This document shows, in pieces, positions 1 to 12,864 of a stretch of 64,000 nucleotides of DNA. The notes below the pieces were generated by a model, which saw only the letters and a program-made list of their open reading frames with translations, was not told the origin of the DNA and made no database searches. The position numbers and the translations under genes were made by a program. Every line of letters starts with the position of its first letter. Position 1 is the first letter of the stretch. Origin of the DNA: Dryococelus australis (Eukaryota; Arthropoda; Insecta; Phasmatodea; Phasmatidae); contig CM056993.1 in assembly GCA_029891345.1 (NCBI GenBank), positions 275,642,900 through 275,706,899 on the forward strand, in the 5' to 3' direction.

Positions 1-1060
1 TTATATCGCTTTTGTCGTTTATGAAAAAGCCTTCGATAAAATAAAAAGGGGGCAATTATGGAATATAATGCAAAAGAACGGATATCCAAAACATCTGATA
101 CAAGTTATCCAAGATATGTATAAATGGACAAAAAATGTATTAGATTTGGGATATAAATGAACAGAAGAAATATCAATTAACCAAGGAGTTCGTCAAGGTT
201 GTAGTCTCTCTCCAACACTTCTCAATAAATAAATAAATAAATAAATAAAAATATAAATAATACATATGACGTAGTTAATAAATTGAAGGAAAAGGTTCAC
301 CCTGGAATAAAAATAAGTAATAACACATATATTAATACTATGTTATTTGCAGATGATGAATTTATTCTACAGGAATATGAAGATGGACTTCAAAAGTCAA
401 TGCATATATTAAATGTTGTTAGTTAAGATTACAACTTGAAATTACCTCGTACAAAAACAAAAGTTATGGCATGGCAAGGGAAGTATCCTATCAGAGCTAA
501 GAAAGTAATTGATAATCAACCGATATAACAAGTCTCCAGTTTTACTTACCTCGGTTGTGAATTATCCTTCAATTAAGATAACGAAGTGAAAAGGAAGCTT
601 CACTGATTTCAATATATGTGTGGAACAATGCGACGAACACTGAAAGGTAAAGTCCGAGAGGAGACCCAACTAAAATTTTGTAAAACGATGGCTGTACCGG
701 CTCTGATGTGTGGTAGTGAATCGTGGGTAAATAAAGTACAAAACAGAAAAAAATAAAATCATCAGAAATGAAGTTCCTTATATCAGTGATAGGATATTCC
801 CTGAAGGATAGAAGAAGGATTGAAGAAATTAGACAACTGAATATATTTTCTTTGAATGATAGAATCCCCCCCCCCCCAAAAAAAAAAAAAAAAAAAAAAG
901 GTAAATTGGAAAGACCACGTTCTAAGGATGGATAACGACAGATTTGCGAAGCTAGCCCTGGAATACCATCCTACTGGAAGAAGAGATATTGGCCGACCCA
1001 TGAAGAGATGGTCTGAAATCCAAGGTCGGAACAGGCTAAGAGCCTATCCATGAAAGGAAG
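1..1060 (+). pseudogene. Non-LTR retrotransposon reverse transcriptase, 3' part, decayed
   Basis: This is the C-terminal half of an insect endonuclease/reverse-transcriptase ORF. Visible motifs in order are YEKAFDKIKRGQLW near the left edge, NQGVRQGCSLSPTL (RT block 4) at about 178-222, and LFADDEFILQ with the catalytic Asp pair at about 343-375. SFTYLGCELSF follows near 540, then the post-RT segment MCGTMRRTLKGKVREE at about 615-665. A terminal segment, RRDIGRPMKRW, is read near 980-1013. Several stops and frameshifts break it. An AAAT microsatellite (about 225-250) and a C10-A21 tract (about 868-899) interrupt the frame. The 5' end lies outside the window. Such RTs copy their own RNA at nicked genomic DNA, but this copy cannot make protein. 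RTE/BovB-like versus another LINE clade is not settled. Confidence 0.85.
225..262. repeat. AAAT/AAAAT microsatellite inside the LINE
   Basis: Tandem aaat units sit directly after the conserved RT block-4 coding sequence and replace the expected downstream coding bases. Confidence 0.8.
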
Positions 1061-4000
1061 TAAGAAGTGAGTAAGTAAGAAATATGACAATTATAAAGAA
1101 AAATTAAACCACAGCGTTACCGTTGGCATATCTGATTTTAATATTTTTGTATTCAGCGATTTGTCCGCCAATTTGGTACGTTGGCGACATTTTAAAAGAA
1201 AAGCAGCCAAGTCCAGCGACATTGTTCCCACACTCTTTGACCCCGAGTTTCCTGACGATCTGTGCTCTAAAGCGTGGTTCTTTAAATGTAAAATTGCAAC
1301 TAAGACAAAATTACACATTGCTTCTTTAACTCCCAAAAAATATATCTTCCACTACTATTTCAAATTTAAAACAAATGTTTTGCATTGAAAAGTAAATTTT
1401 ATTTGATTTGCGTTGCCACAGAATTATTTTTCCATTGCAGTATATTTAATCACCGTAGACAGGATGCGCGCAGATAAATCACAGGTCTCAAATTTCTTTT
1501 GGGAATCTATGACGTTGTAAATATCTACCAGTACAATTTTTCCTTTCCTGCTCTACTTAGAACTCAAGAGCACATCGCCCTAGATAAAACCATGTTACAT
1601 ACGGAAAATTATGGGAGGATTAATTTATATTGTTTTCGGAGTGATGTCATATATGCTGTGTTTGAAATTGTCAGTTGGCAGAAATTTGAAACAATTCTTT
1701 TTATATAAGTAAAGGGTATTTACGAGAGTAGCTTGTTGATTTTTCGACATCGTTGATAATACGAATCACACAATGTTGCATAAAGTCCCCGTGAAAGCAC
1801 AGTAAAGTGCTGGTAAATAAGTATCCACAGAGCTTTCTTGTATCACAAACATTATGTTTTTGAAATTTTCGTGGATTTCGAGGAATTTAGTGTGCATTTA
1901 CAGACCTTCCCGTAAAATGTATTTCTTTTTATCGTTATTGGCGGTTTTGCAACAGTCTTACGTAAATAGCATTATTTTATGTTACATGGGTGATAGACTA
2001 CAACCAGATTAAATTATTAGTTAATTTGTTTTGTACTTAAGCATACTGAATGATCGTGTCTGTGCGGTAGTGATAAGGACTTGTGTTCGAACCCGACCCA
2101 CTTCACTGAGCTGGATATTGCCCAAGCGATTTTTTATCTACATCCTGGAAAATGTTGGTATACTTTCCGAAAATCTATTTTACCGGACAATTTGTGGGTG
2201 AGGCGGTAGCAAAAATAACAACTGACTTCTACGTATTTGGTTTTGTGCGGTCCACGAGCACGCAATGGGTAAATATTGTCAAATTGTTTGAACTTTTTTA
2301 ACAGTATTTAGCATAGTGAATTCGGTTAGTGTGCTTTTGTTTTACGTGCCCCAGGGTAACTTGCAAATAATCTAATCTGGATACCTGTACAAATATAATG
2401 AACACAAAATGAGAATATGTATTGTTGAATAAAGTAATATTTTTAGCACAACCCAATTAATTGTTTATATTGCGGTAATTCAATACTTTGTTTCTGAAAC
2501 GAAATAATATTTTGTTCGTATTTGGTCGACTCAAACGTAAAAGATTATGTTGGTGCAACCAGAGGTTTGTGTGGCTCCACGTGTATTACAGTTTTTGTTA
2601 TAATAAAAAAAAAAGTGAATACACGGCTCAGACTAGAAACCAAAACATTTGTGGTCAAATGCTAGGCTTCAGCAACATCAACCACAGCGACCGTAAATGA
2701 AGTAAGTCTTTTTTTTATGATGACACAGAACCTATTGCACGACATGAATGTTTATGAATATCTTCTAATTTTATAGCTTTCTTTTTCGTTTTCTGTTGGA
2801 TTTTTTTATTGGAGCTGTTTATGCCACTATTCATCATAACTAAATACACAAACACGTATTATCCTGTCACAGAAATTATCAACAAACTCTATCTGTAAAT
2901 TTTAACGAAGGCAATCAAATGTATTGTTTACCCTATAGACAAACAAATAAATTCCGGTACTGGAAAAAGCTGTTTTTGTTGCCACCACAAGATCTTTAAT
3001 AGTCTAACATACATCAGATTGTCCATATAATTGAATGCTTATTTACTTAAAATGGCAATATTAATTCGACTGTTTCTGCGTTTATAAGCTTTACGGCAGC
3101 AAAACCGATTAGTTCAACGTGCTTGTAAAATGACTGTTGCGTGTGTACCAAATACGTACATGCATGTAGATGATGTTGGAAAATCAAACTGTGTGTTTCG
3201 CTCAACAAATTATTTTTAAATGCCATATTTAGTTCAAGGAAACGAAGCAGACGTTAGGAGTAAAAAACAGATCAGTTGAGCGAATAAAATATTGTTCAGC
3301 GTGAACGAATACTTTCCAAGTGAATTCATTTGGTATCTACAACTAAGTATGTCTCAGTATGTAAACTCTAGTTCCTTCCAGGGGCGTGGACTTGAGTATA
3401 AGAGTTGGACGAGTAGTAGAATGGTGGTGCCTGGTCTGTCTAATGAATCCGTAACGTAATGTGGTAGAACGGCAGAGTAAAGTAAGTGTAAAGTACAGGA
3501 GTACGACGAGAATACCTCGCCTCAGTTGTGGTGCCGCGCATATCACATCAACTGTTCGTGTAACAGTTACTTTGGATTGACCACTATAGAGGTCACAGAC
3601 TAAAGATGAGGTAGACCGCTTATTCGTCTTCTGCGCATGTACCCAAAATTGACATACCCCAATCCAACACAACTATCAAAGTCACGTGGTCAACAATGAT
3701 GAACGTGTTTGTTTACATCTTAATTTTTAAATGACAAGCACTATTATATTAATAATATACTTTTACCAGTTTGAATGTAATCAACGAGCATTACAAATTG
3801 ATTAAAGGAAGTATAAAAACATCTGAAAAGCACTTGTATACTAAAGAGTGTTCTAACCTCAAACCCAGTCGACGTAATTTTTGCTAGACCTGTAGGCAGA
3901 AAAGCAGTTCAACGTTGGTACACGGAGATTGGTTGTGCGTAGCCAGCGAGATCGGTCTACATCATCTTTAGTCTATGATAGAGATACGGAAACGGTCACA

Positions 4001-5723
4001 GTGGGTACAGTTATCTTGATGAAGTGGTTCCGCAACCTCACGATTGATTTAGTATACATTCAAGCCTTGGGTGGGGTGGGGGTTTACAAGGCAACGAGCG
4101 GTACAGTATTTCATGTTGTTCGCAGATGATGGAATGACGATATGGAACAAGACGAACATATCGATCGCTTTCCCACCGACTCTATAATTGTCTTTTATTG
4201 ACTTTTTATTTCGGACTTAGCTGGAAGTCTGAATTGTTGTCCATCATTTATAAAAAGTTATAGTATTTGTCATTAAAATATTATGATTTTTGGTCTATAT
4301 AAAGTATATTGCCAGGACAGCCTAGGCTTGATTTTCAAACTCTGTGATTACTGGCGAATTACTAAACAAAAAAAAAAAGGATTTAATTTACCCCACGAGA
4401 AAAGAAGTGAAATAATACTAAGTAATATATTTTACTCCCCCATTGTATTGTAACCATAACAAAATACTTTAGATTTTGTTCTGTAATCTGTTTTCAAAGC
4501 TATCATAAAATGAAAACATCAAATATTTGTGTGTGTTAAAGACATCAAACTTATATACGTCAAAATTCATAGAATTATTTTCACTACTGTGAACACTACC
4601 GAACGAATCAGGCTCTATTCACTTTCTAGTAGCTGTAATAGCAGATGCACTTGCATGTTTCAATCACGAATTAATGAGAAATTTAGTAATTTGGAACATA
4701 ACAGTAATTATTTTGCGGAACTATATTGTATTTAAAAAATACTTCACATTTGTCCTCATTTTTTTTGCAAGTTTCCCTGCACTTGAAACTTGACATCTTG
4801 AGATAATTTAACAGTACGAAAATGGCTTCCGGGATAATCGAAATCCAAACATACGGTCAAGAAAAACATAGCAGCCAACTTATATCTCAATTTATATAAC
4901 TTATTTGCTCTATTTCCCTAACCATCAACGTATTGGCGAAATTAATTTTAAATGATCCTTTTTAATATTCAGGGTTATAATGAAATAAACATTTCTGAGT
5001 TTAAAAAAACTGTCACTTTTTCAGCGGAGATTAACGTCCGTGAACAGCAATTTAAAATGTGTAAATAAAATATTTTATCCGCGCGTATTAGTTATTTATT
5101 GGTTTCAAATGCGAAATATTATTAGAGATAGAGCGAGTCGTATGTATGAGGTTCTCTAGTGCTCAAATCCGCATCTCAGTGCCCTACTTTTTTCTGTTCC
5201 TTGGTTTGGTCAAGTGCCGTGCTCATAGGGAACATATTTTTTTTGTGCTGAAAAACAATGAATTTAAATCCTGAAAAAATTAACAGTAAAATTCAACACA
5301 TTGCTGAATTCATAAAACGAACCAGTAATGCACAGTTTTTTTTAGTCTGACATTGATAACTTTGTCATCGACTTTCTGCCGCCAAATATAATTTAAATCT
5401 TAATTAAGTTTCTTAATCTGCACAGCTTTAATTATATTGATATTAAAAATAATAGTTTGCGATTAAGTTTTAATCTTAATGGACTAAGTATTCACACCAA
5501 ATTCACAAATTGTCATATAGATGTCAAAATTATTTGAAGCAAATATTCGAGGAAAAAAAAAAAGTAATAATAATAATAATAAATGACTTTACCATTTCCA
5601 TAGGTTTATGTTGCTAAGTTCTTTCCTAAATTAAAAAAAAATTGGATAAGATTTCCTACAATCCAGAAAATGTCCTATATTTTCCATTGCAGAGATTAAT
5701 CAGAAAAGCGTAGGTCGTATTTA
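1061..5723. other. AT-rich intergenic stretch, no gene recognised
   Basis: Only short random ORFs are seen. A diverged inverted pair is visible: 3580-3625 on the minus strand matches 3943-3985 on the plus strand, sharing a gcggtctac / tcatctttagtct-type core. This suggests two opposed copies of one old repeat. A tRNA B-box-like string (gttcgaaccc) near 2092 is isolated and is probably a SINE relic. Nothing else here is supported. Confidence 0.6.
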
Positions 5724-6117
5724 TACAGGATGATTCTCAATTAGACCGACAAACTTCGGGAGATGATTCTTCATAAAAAGTAAAAGGAAAACATACGTGA
5801 CACTTTATACCTAAACAGAATATTTAGGGAGGAACGAGTCCTTAAAAAAACGAGATTTTAAGCCGCATTTGTGCAAAATATCGGCTCTTACGTAGAAGGT
5901 ACCGATAACATACAATAATGTTCCGATTGTTGTCATTGTATTTTACTTGGTTACCGATATTTTGCACGAATGCGATTTAAAACCTCGCTTTTTAAGGACT
6001 GATACCTCCCTTAATATTCAGTTTAAGTATGAAGTGTCACACATGTATGTTTCCTTTTACTTTTTCATGAAGAATCCCCTCCCAAAGTTTGTCGGTCTAA
6101 TTGCGAATAATTCTGTA
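5724..6117. mobile_element. Fold-back (long inverted repeat) non-autonomous DNA element
   Basis: Left arm 5724-5885 and right arm 5955-6117 are imperfect reverse complements over about 160 bp. Left arm landmarks are TACAGGATGATTC, AGACCGACAAACTT, AAAAGTAAAAGGAAA and TGCAAAATATCGG; each has its complement in mirrored order on the right. The loop is about 70 bp. The outer ends read TACAG...CTGTA. There is no coding capacity. Long arms and a short loop are typical of hairpin MITEs mobilised in trans. The superfamily is not determined; TA-flanked Tc1/mariner-type is possible from the ends. Confidence 0.8.
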
Positions 6118-9100
6118 GATTAAAGTGACTTGTTAACTTTTCATGACAGATGTTTGTTCACTTACACGTGCATCTGATAAAACATCAAATTCTGCTCTGT
6201 GTTCGTACTAACTGTAAGCTGGTTGCAAATGAAATGTGCCGTTTCCTATATTTCAGCACAGCTTGCAATGGATAATTTCCAAGCTGTATTTAAATAAACA
6301 TAACTTATAAGAATGATTGTATTTATTTGTATATGCGAAGGCTAATTAGCATTTAAGTCTAACGGCCGGAGAATTGTGAATGTTGATGTTAAAGAAACTT
6401 GCCAGTGTTCGCTTAGATGGAAAATCACGTGGTTAATATCACCCGTTGTGCATCCAGACGAAAGCGACTCCACTGCCTTCTAAATGCATAACTGGGATGC
6501 AGCCGCAAAACAAAAAACTTTCGGCATAAGTAACAGAACATCAGTCCAAGATCACCAGTTTCACTGCAAATCGTAAGCGTTGATTATAAGATAACAATGA
6601 AATTATTATTCAGACAGGCACAAGCTTCCGACCCAATGTATCAGTAGTAATTAGTAGTGTGATAAAATAATTTCATATATTTTTTTTTCTTCATATATTT
6701 TAATGTCTATACATGTTTATGCATAGTAAACTGGGATGTGACTACACCTGTGTTTGCAGCTAGGTGTATGCCATTAGAATTTTCTTAACATTTAACACTT
6801 ATTACATCCGAACACGGTACACGTAAAACTTTATTTGGAGGAATGCCTGTCTAATTTTTATTTGAATATCTTAAAAAGGTCCAGTATTATTACCAACCTT
6901 CGAAGGATACTATTATTTTCAGCTATATTTCAAACAAAAAGCCAGACAGCAGTTAAAATTTTGTTTTAAAATTACAAAACTGTCCAAATTTGTAAGTTGG
7001 AAATGTAAGTTTTTATACTTCTATCTCAATTGCTTGAACATTACACATAGTATTTGTTTTTCCATGTAGAAAAAAGAAAAAAATCTATGTACATTTAAAC
7101 TAATTTTGCAAATATTTCATATACTGTATTCATCAACATATTTCAGGTTTCCTCCTATACCTATGGCGCCGTATAGCTATCATATGGTCACGAATGTTTA
7201 AGATGAATCACAAAATGAATGCAACGTATTCCCTAGCTGCTGTATTTACGGTGTCATCACTACTGTCTTCGTACTTCTTGTTCTGTGACGTCACTTTTAC
7301 CAAGCGTTACTCAAACATATAATTTGAAATGTGAGTACAACTTTTGTAAACTTCAAATTATACATCAAAATAGCTTACACGAAAATTCATCAGTAAAATA
7401 TTTTTATCTTTTAATTTATAAAAATTCCGTTAGGGTTGTAAACGCATTCCTTCCAATTTCCTAGCATATTTCCATTATATGTAACATATTATACAGACAC
7501 GTTTTAACACCATCACGTGTATCAATTTTCGGCATAGATTCAATTATTCCCGAGCTGAAAAAAAATAATTTCAAAACTGAGAATGGGGATTTTTCCTCGT
7601 GCAGAATACAGTGATTTTGGTTCATTTATGTCTTTGATTTGCTGCTGTGGATAATTTACAGCTGCGTTTTTATGTAATGCTAATGACTGTGGGATTTAAG
7701 ATCCAATACTCCCAGAAATTATTATTACAACTAATATAAATACGGTCAAAGAACACTTCATAAACATGTTTATATTCAATATTTCTCCAAATACGCCACG
7801 ACAGTTAAACTCTTTTCGATATAGGGTATAATTACACGACTTCAAGAATGACGCTTTCAATTGTTTCCGCAGTGTTTCAATATTTTTTTTAAATTGCATG
7901 GCACTCCCGATACACTTGTTTCCCCGAATATTTTAAGAACTACATCAAAACCAAAAAAATAAAACCGTATTCGACGTAAATTCTCCTCAGAAAGAACTTA
8001 TCCCAAAAAAAAACTAGCCTTAACTCTCTCTCTCTCCATTGTGTAGTTATATCCGTTGTATCGTTTTCAGAGTTACCTAAATGTAATAAATAAGTGTATT
8101 ACCTAAGAAAAAACTTCAGCATTTCGTGTAATTTCATTGTGAATGGCCCGCTCACGCACGCTTGCAGCTGGTGTATTTCTGAAAATTTATGAATAAATTA
8201 TGGAAAAAATATCACATACGTCGACGTCAACACAAGCAAAATTTCCTCATATATTATGTTAATTATATCGTAGCTTTTTAACGTCAGTGGCTAAATACCG
8301 CTATCCAAGAAATGGCTTGTGAAATAAATTGACATAAATTGCTTCTTTAGTGCTTTCTGAGATTTGAACACAGAACCTACGCCTAGCGATTTGGAATGTT
8401 ATAACTGTCACTTCTAAGTCTGATGGACGTAGATGTGTGAAAACTTGAAGCAACTTCGTATATTATAGAACATGTTTTACAGTAAGATATAGCTTGATTT
8501 CTCTTCGGGAAATCTTAATAAGCTGCATAAAAAAGGAAAAATTATATAATGCATATATTGGAGAAATTTGCTTTAAATTTTGCAGGATATTTTCACAGAG
8601 GCAGAATATGGTCAGATAAATCACGGTAGCATATAAACGTTTTTTTTTGTATATAGGTAAAAGATGAAAATATAGTTTATTTAAATAATATAAACAAAAT
8701 TAATGTTCTAAGTATATTATTGCGTACGGATTTTCTTGATGAGACGCGAGCAAACTTCAAAACCGTAAATTGGCAAAAATTGAGTTTATAAAATATATAC
8801 ATTATAAAGTTAGCCTTTATTCACTTCACAGTTATTTGACAATCAAATCAAATTTCCCGGGCATTACAACAACATCATTCCAGATAATTAGGGAGGTTGA
8901 AGTTTTCTATACTTAAGTTGCATATATTTGACCCGTTCAATTTACAGTTCGAAAAGTAAAAACCATCTCGTGCAGCAAACGTGTCTGCACAGTCACAGAA
9001 GATGCATAAAAAAAACATAACATATATTGTTGTACGTTTGTTTTTACGCAGTTTTCAATAATTACGCATAATTAATAATATATGAAATGTATTACACGTT

Positions 9101-9492
9101 TTCAGTTGCTATATTCACGATAAAAATTTCGCTTCACTAGAACATGTTTGACAAATACCGCAAACGATATGATATTAACATCCCTGACAGCGTATGTACC
9201 ATTTACAATAGTGTAAAAAAAAAAATATTTATACGTATTTGAAGGGAACTTACATCAATACTAGAATATGATATGTATGTACAGAAAATAAAACAATGCC
9301 CAATGTGTTTTCCTGATTTAATGTTCAACAAGTAGGCCGAATTTCAATCACGTTCCATTTAAATTTATATATTTATATAAATGGTGTTTCATGACTTATG
9401 TTACAGGCTTTGGGAGATGACTTCTTACGAAAAAACGTTACGAAAATGTAGTTTGACTTATGCCCGGAAACGATTTTTAAGAGTGAAAAACA
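6118..9492. other. AT-rich intergenic stretch, no gene recognised
   Basis: The stretch is AT-rich with poly-A/T runs and no ORF resembling a known family. If the ferlin exon at 9686-9770 is real, this would be part of its first intron (minus strand). Confidence 0.5.
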
Positions 9493-9645
9493 ACCCCAAA
9501 AGCTGGGCTTTAAAACTAATGTTTATTTACTAAAGTGGAAACTAATTAATATCAACTTAAGATATTTAAATATTGTAACTTAGTATTACTTTTTTGCCAT
9601 TTTTTTAAGTTAAAAAACTACTTTTAAAGCCCAACTTTCGGGGGT
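9493..9645. repeat. Short inverted repeat, about 23-bp arms
   Basis: Sequence at 9493-9515 (core agctgggctttaaa) pairs with 9622-9645 (core tttaaagcccaactt). The spacer is about 107 bp and AT-rich. This is a possible small MITE next to the ferlin exon. No target duplication is evident. Confidence 0.55.
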
Positions 9646-9685
9646 CGTATATATAGTTAGCGACTACGTGCAAGCATGTACTGAC

Positions 9686-9770
9686 CTCTGAAATCGGTCT
9701 TGACGATCTTCTCACCCCGGAGCTTGGCCGGCGGCACCTGGAAGTCTTTCACCCTCAGCGAGAGGGCCAT
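9686..9770 (-). CDS. Probable first coding exon of an otoferlin-like ferlin (start of C2A domain)
   Basis: On the minus strand an ATG at 9770-9768 opens MALSLRVKDFQ, continuing through KLRGEKIVKTDFRG. A consensus 5' splice donor (AG|GTCAGT, intron starting at 9685) follows immediately, giving a phase-1 exon. The pattern fits the start of a C2A domain: a hydrophobic first beta strand, then RG..IVK..FRG. It resembles the otoferlin amino terminus, where, as I recall, the first exon also stops at the FRG. Ferlins are large multi-C2, C-terminally anchored proteins acting in Ca2+-dependent membrane fusion. The exon lies in a CpG-rich patch (about 9700-9950), as expected for a promoter-proximal exon. 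Downstream exons would lie to the left, probably outside the window. The reading frame is open upstream of this ATG to 9872; I chose the inner ATG for its family-like start. Identification rests on about 28 residues plus a splice site. Confidence 0.5.
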
Positions 9771-9950
9771 GGCGCACCGCGCGAGCGACACACACACTAT
9801 GACTGAGCGAGCGACACTGAGAAGCACGGGCGCGACTCTCTTCAGGCCATGCCTCCACTGCTTCTGCGTCACGCGCTCTACACCCCGCCTGCCTTAGCTC
9901 GCCCGGGCGAGCGCATGGTCAGGGGGGGGGGGGGGTGCCGTGCAGGGATC
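9700..9950. promoter_or_regulatory. CpG-rich patch at the presumed ferlin 5' end
   Basis: This is a local GC- and CpG-rich island in an otherwise AT-rich region. It covers the presumed first exon, its 5' UTR and the first satellite unit, and includes a G-run near 9920-9933. It is a plausible TATA-less promoter for the minus-strand gene. No core promoter element is clearly visible. Confidence 0.35.
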
Positions 9951-10054
9951 TGGGTCTCGTAGTACGGCTCGCAATTGCGTCATTGCACTCTATACGCCGT
10001 TCGCCTTAGCTGTGGCCCGGGCGAGCCAATTCCGGGGACCGTGCAGGGACCTGG

Positions 10055-10451
10055 TATAGTCCATTCACGGTTTCTTCGGACATTTTGCGCCAAACCTTTG
10101 AAAAATCTCCCCATGTATACGACGTGTTTAGTTATTGTGTTCATAAAAGTTACTTTTTTTCCTGTTAAATTTAAATGCTATTCATATTTTTCCCATAAAT
10201 TATAATGCTTTATTTATAACTAATATAAATAATAAATCGGGAGAAAATAAGTATGTTGGTAACGACTGGTGAGAAATAGTCCTTATACAAAATACTGTTA
10301 CGCTGAGTGCGCACGAATGTAGTGCGTTGTCCCCCTGGTTTAATTCTCCAGGCTTAGTTAAGCTTAGTTTGCCCGAAGCGGAGGAATATCTTCCAAGTAG
10401 AACTTTAGCAGGGCTTCAGAAAAGGCTGAAGTAACCGTGACTGGATTATAG
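10055..10451. mobile_element. MITE with TATAGTCCATTCACGGTT-type ends, nested in the satellite
   Basis: The left end is tatagtccattcacggttt and the right end is gtaaccgtgactggattata, imperfect inverted repeats with a TATA-like border. The interior (cgccaaacctttgaaaaatctcc; gaggaatatcttccaagtagaac) matches the elements at 50541 and 52195-52594. It carries no coding capacity. It splits the satellite array, so it inserted after the array formed. Confidence 0.75.
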
Positions 10452-10540
10452 TACGAGGCCTGATTGCATCGCTGCACTCTATACCCCGCCTGCGTTAGCT
10501 GCCCTGGGAGGGCGCATTGCATGGGGACGACGGGAGCTGA

Positions 10541-10779
10541 TATAGGCGATCACGGTTAAGTGAGCACTTTTAAAGGCCCTGCTGGAGTTTTCTTTTTATC
10601 GTATTTCTATCTTCCTGTCACTTTTTAATATAAACATCGCCATAAGACTAATAAACAATGTATACATTTCACCACTCCCAAATGATAACGTCTGGAGATG
10701 CAATAAAATATATTTATTAGTTGTTAATACCTGTTGAAAGGGCTTTAAAAAGTGCTCACTTTACCATGAACAGCATATA
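10541..10779. mobile_element. MITE with CACGGTAAAGTGAGCAC ends, nested in the satellite
   Basis: The left end (tataggcgatcacggttaag, then tgagcacttttaaaggccc) is complemented by the right end (gggctttaaaaagtgctcac, then tttaccatgaacagcatata). It is about 240 bp with no ORF. It is the same family as 23365-23607 and 44835-45075. Confidence 0.85.
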
Positions 10780-12270
10780 GTACTCATACCGTTTGCGTAA
10801 TTGCACTCTACACTCTGTCCGCCTTAGCTGACCTGGACGAGCTCATTGCAGGAGCCATGAAGAGAAATGGTAGCATGGACCGCGATTTATAATTGTACTA
10901 TATACTCTGTCTACTTTAACTGGTCTGGGCGAACTCATGTTAGGAATAATGCATAGAGCTGGTAGTGCAGACCCCGATTGCATAATTGCACTTTATACCC
11001 CATTCGCCTGAAATGGTCTGGGTGAGCGCATTGTGAGAGAGGAGTCATGCAGGGAGCTGGTAGCATGCGCCCTGATTGCTTCATTACACTCAACGCCCTT
11101 TTTGCCTTAGCTGGTCTGGGCTAACACAGGCAGCTTGAAATACTGGCCCTGTTTGGCCATTGCACTCTACACCCGCCTTAACTCGCTTGAGCAACCGCTA
11201 TGGTGGAGGGAGTTAGCAGTATGGGTCCTGACTGTGTCATTGCACTGTACACCCCGTCTGCTTTAGCTGGCCTGGGCAAGGGCATGACAGGAGGGGAGCC
11301 ATGTAGGGAGCTGGTAGTACAATGCCCGAGTGCGACATTGAACTTTGTACCCCATTAGCTTTAACTGGCCTAGGCGAGCGCATACCACATGGCGGGAGGG
11401 GAGCCATACAGGAAGCTGTTAGTACGGGTCCCGGCCACATAATTGCATTCTACACCATATCCGCCTTAGCCGACCTGGACGAGAGCAGCGTGAGTGCTTT
11501 GCAGTACGGGCATGACTGAGTCAGGCACTCTATCCTCTGTCAGCCTTAGCCGATTGAGTAATTTCACTCTACGCCACATCCACGCTACAAACAGCCCGGG
11601 CAAGAACATGGCGAGAGGGGACCTATACAGGGAGCTAACAGTATGAACCCTGATTGGATCACTGCTCCCTATGCCTTGTCTGCCTTAGATAGCCTTGGCG
11701 AGTGCATAGAAATAGGATAACAATGAAGGGTGATGGTAGTAGGAACTCGATTGCGTCATTGCACTCTATACCCGGTCCTCTATAACTGGTCCAGGCGAGC
11801 GCATGGTGGGAGAAGAGCCGCACAGGGAAGCGGTAGTGTGAACACGAGTGCAACATTGCCATTGTCCGCCATAAATGACCCGGACGAGAACGTCTACCTT
11901 AGCTGATCTGGACTAGTGCATGGCGAGAGAGGGGCCATTCAGCAAGCTGGTAGTACAAGCCCCTTGTGTCATTGCACTCTGTACCCAATCCACCTTGCTC
12001 GCTTGAGCGTGCACATTCTGAGGACGTTGCAGGAAGCTGGCATTACTGGCCCGAGTGCAACACTGTACTGTACACACAGATATTTTAGCATGCCCAGGCG
12101 AGCACATTCGTGGGAGGTTGAAAGGGGATGAAGCTTGACGTATGTGCCCCGATTGCATCACTGCACTCTACTCCTCATCCGCTTTAGCTAACCAAGACAC
12201 TTGTCTGCTGAGTGCAATGCAGGGGAAATGGTAGCGCAGAACCAGGTTTTATCATTACATCAAACATCCT

Positions 12271-12854
12271 TTGGTATTTGTACATTCGCAATTATTTATT
12301 TACTCTAAGAAATACATTGGTCAATCCAGCCTTTTCAGTTGCTTGTGTAGCATAGATTGTGTCTGCCAAGGGAACAGTTACAAGTATTGTATTTTGTTGG
12401 CATGTGTTTCTGGTTTACGTCGATCATTCTCCTGGTTGATGTGTGGCTCCATGGCTCTTAGAGGTACTGTGTAATCTCGTAGGAGAAGCGCTATGATACG
12501 AACTTTCGGTAGCCGTGAACTTAGCACTAAGGACGTCTGTGGTTAGGGTTTTCTCGAGTGTAAGGGTATAAGTGGCTTTAGTGATCATAGTTCGTAAGTA
12601 ATGCCAAAACCTTAACAAATAGTATTTCGATGTTACGTGTGAAAATTTCTGTATGTTTGTCAATTTTTGTGTTGCAGAAAGATGTCCTCCTAGCCGCGGT
12701 GTCTGCAGGTTATCTCCGACTTCTTCATGTTCGGCTTGTTCCGAAACAGCTTAGAATGGTAACTAATTAATTAAAGAAAGTTGTTTATCCGTTGGAGCAG
12801 AGTTCGTGTCCGAGACACACACACACACAAACACCTAACGTTTGCGGCAAGATT
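12271..12854. other. Non-repetitive spacer, nothing recognised
   Basis: Between the satellite and the first SINE I see only short ORFs without family resemblance and a small CA run near 12817. Confidence 0.4.
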
Positions 12855-12864
12855 TAAGATTATC

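Larger units (their letters stand above)
9860..12270. repeat. Degenerate satellite, about 100-bp unit, about 18 copies
   Basis: Recurrent blocks read cattgcactctatacccc, then gccttagctggcctgggcgag, then gcgcatggcgggaggg, then catgcagggagctggtagt, spaced about 95-105 bp. The cattgcact-type landmark recurs near 9975, 10467, 10800, 10981, 11157, 11238, 11335, 11436, 11757, 11970 and 12160, with weaker copies between. Units are GC-rich and diverged. The first recognisable unit (about 9868-9905) lies within about 100 bp of the ferlin start codon. Two MITEs (10055-10451 and 10541-10779) interrupt the array. Short ORFs across it are repeat artefacts. Confidence 0.85.

Noticed and set aside
11237..12161. 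Multiple 65-82-codon ORFs
   Set aside because: They lie in the degenerate satellite; frames follow repeat periodicity.
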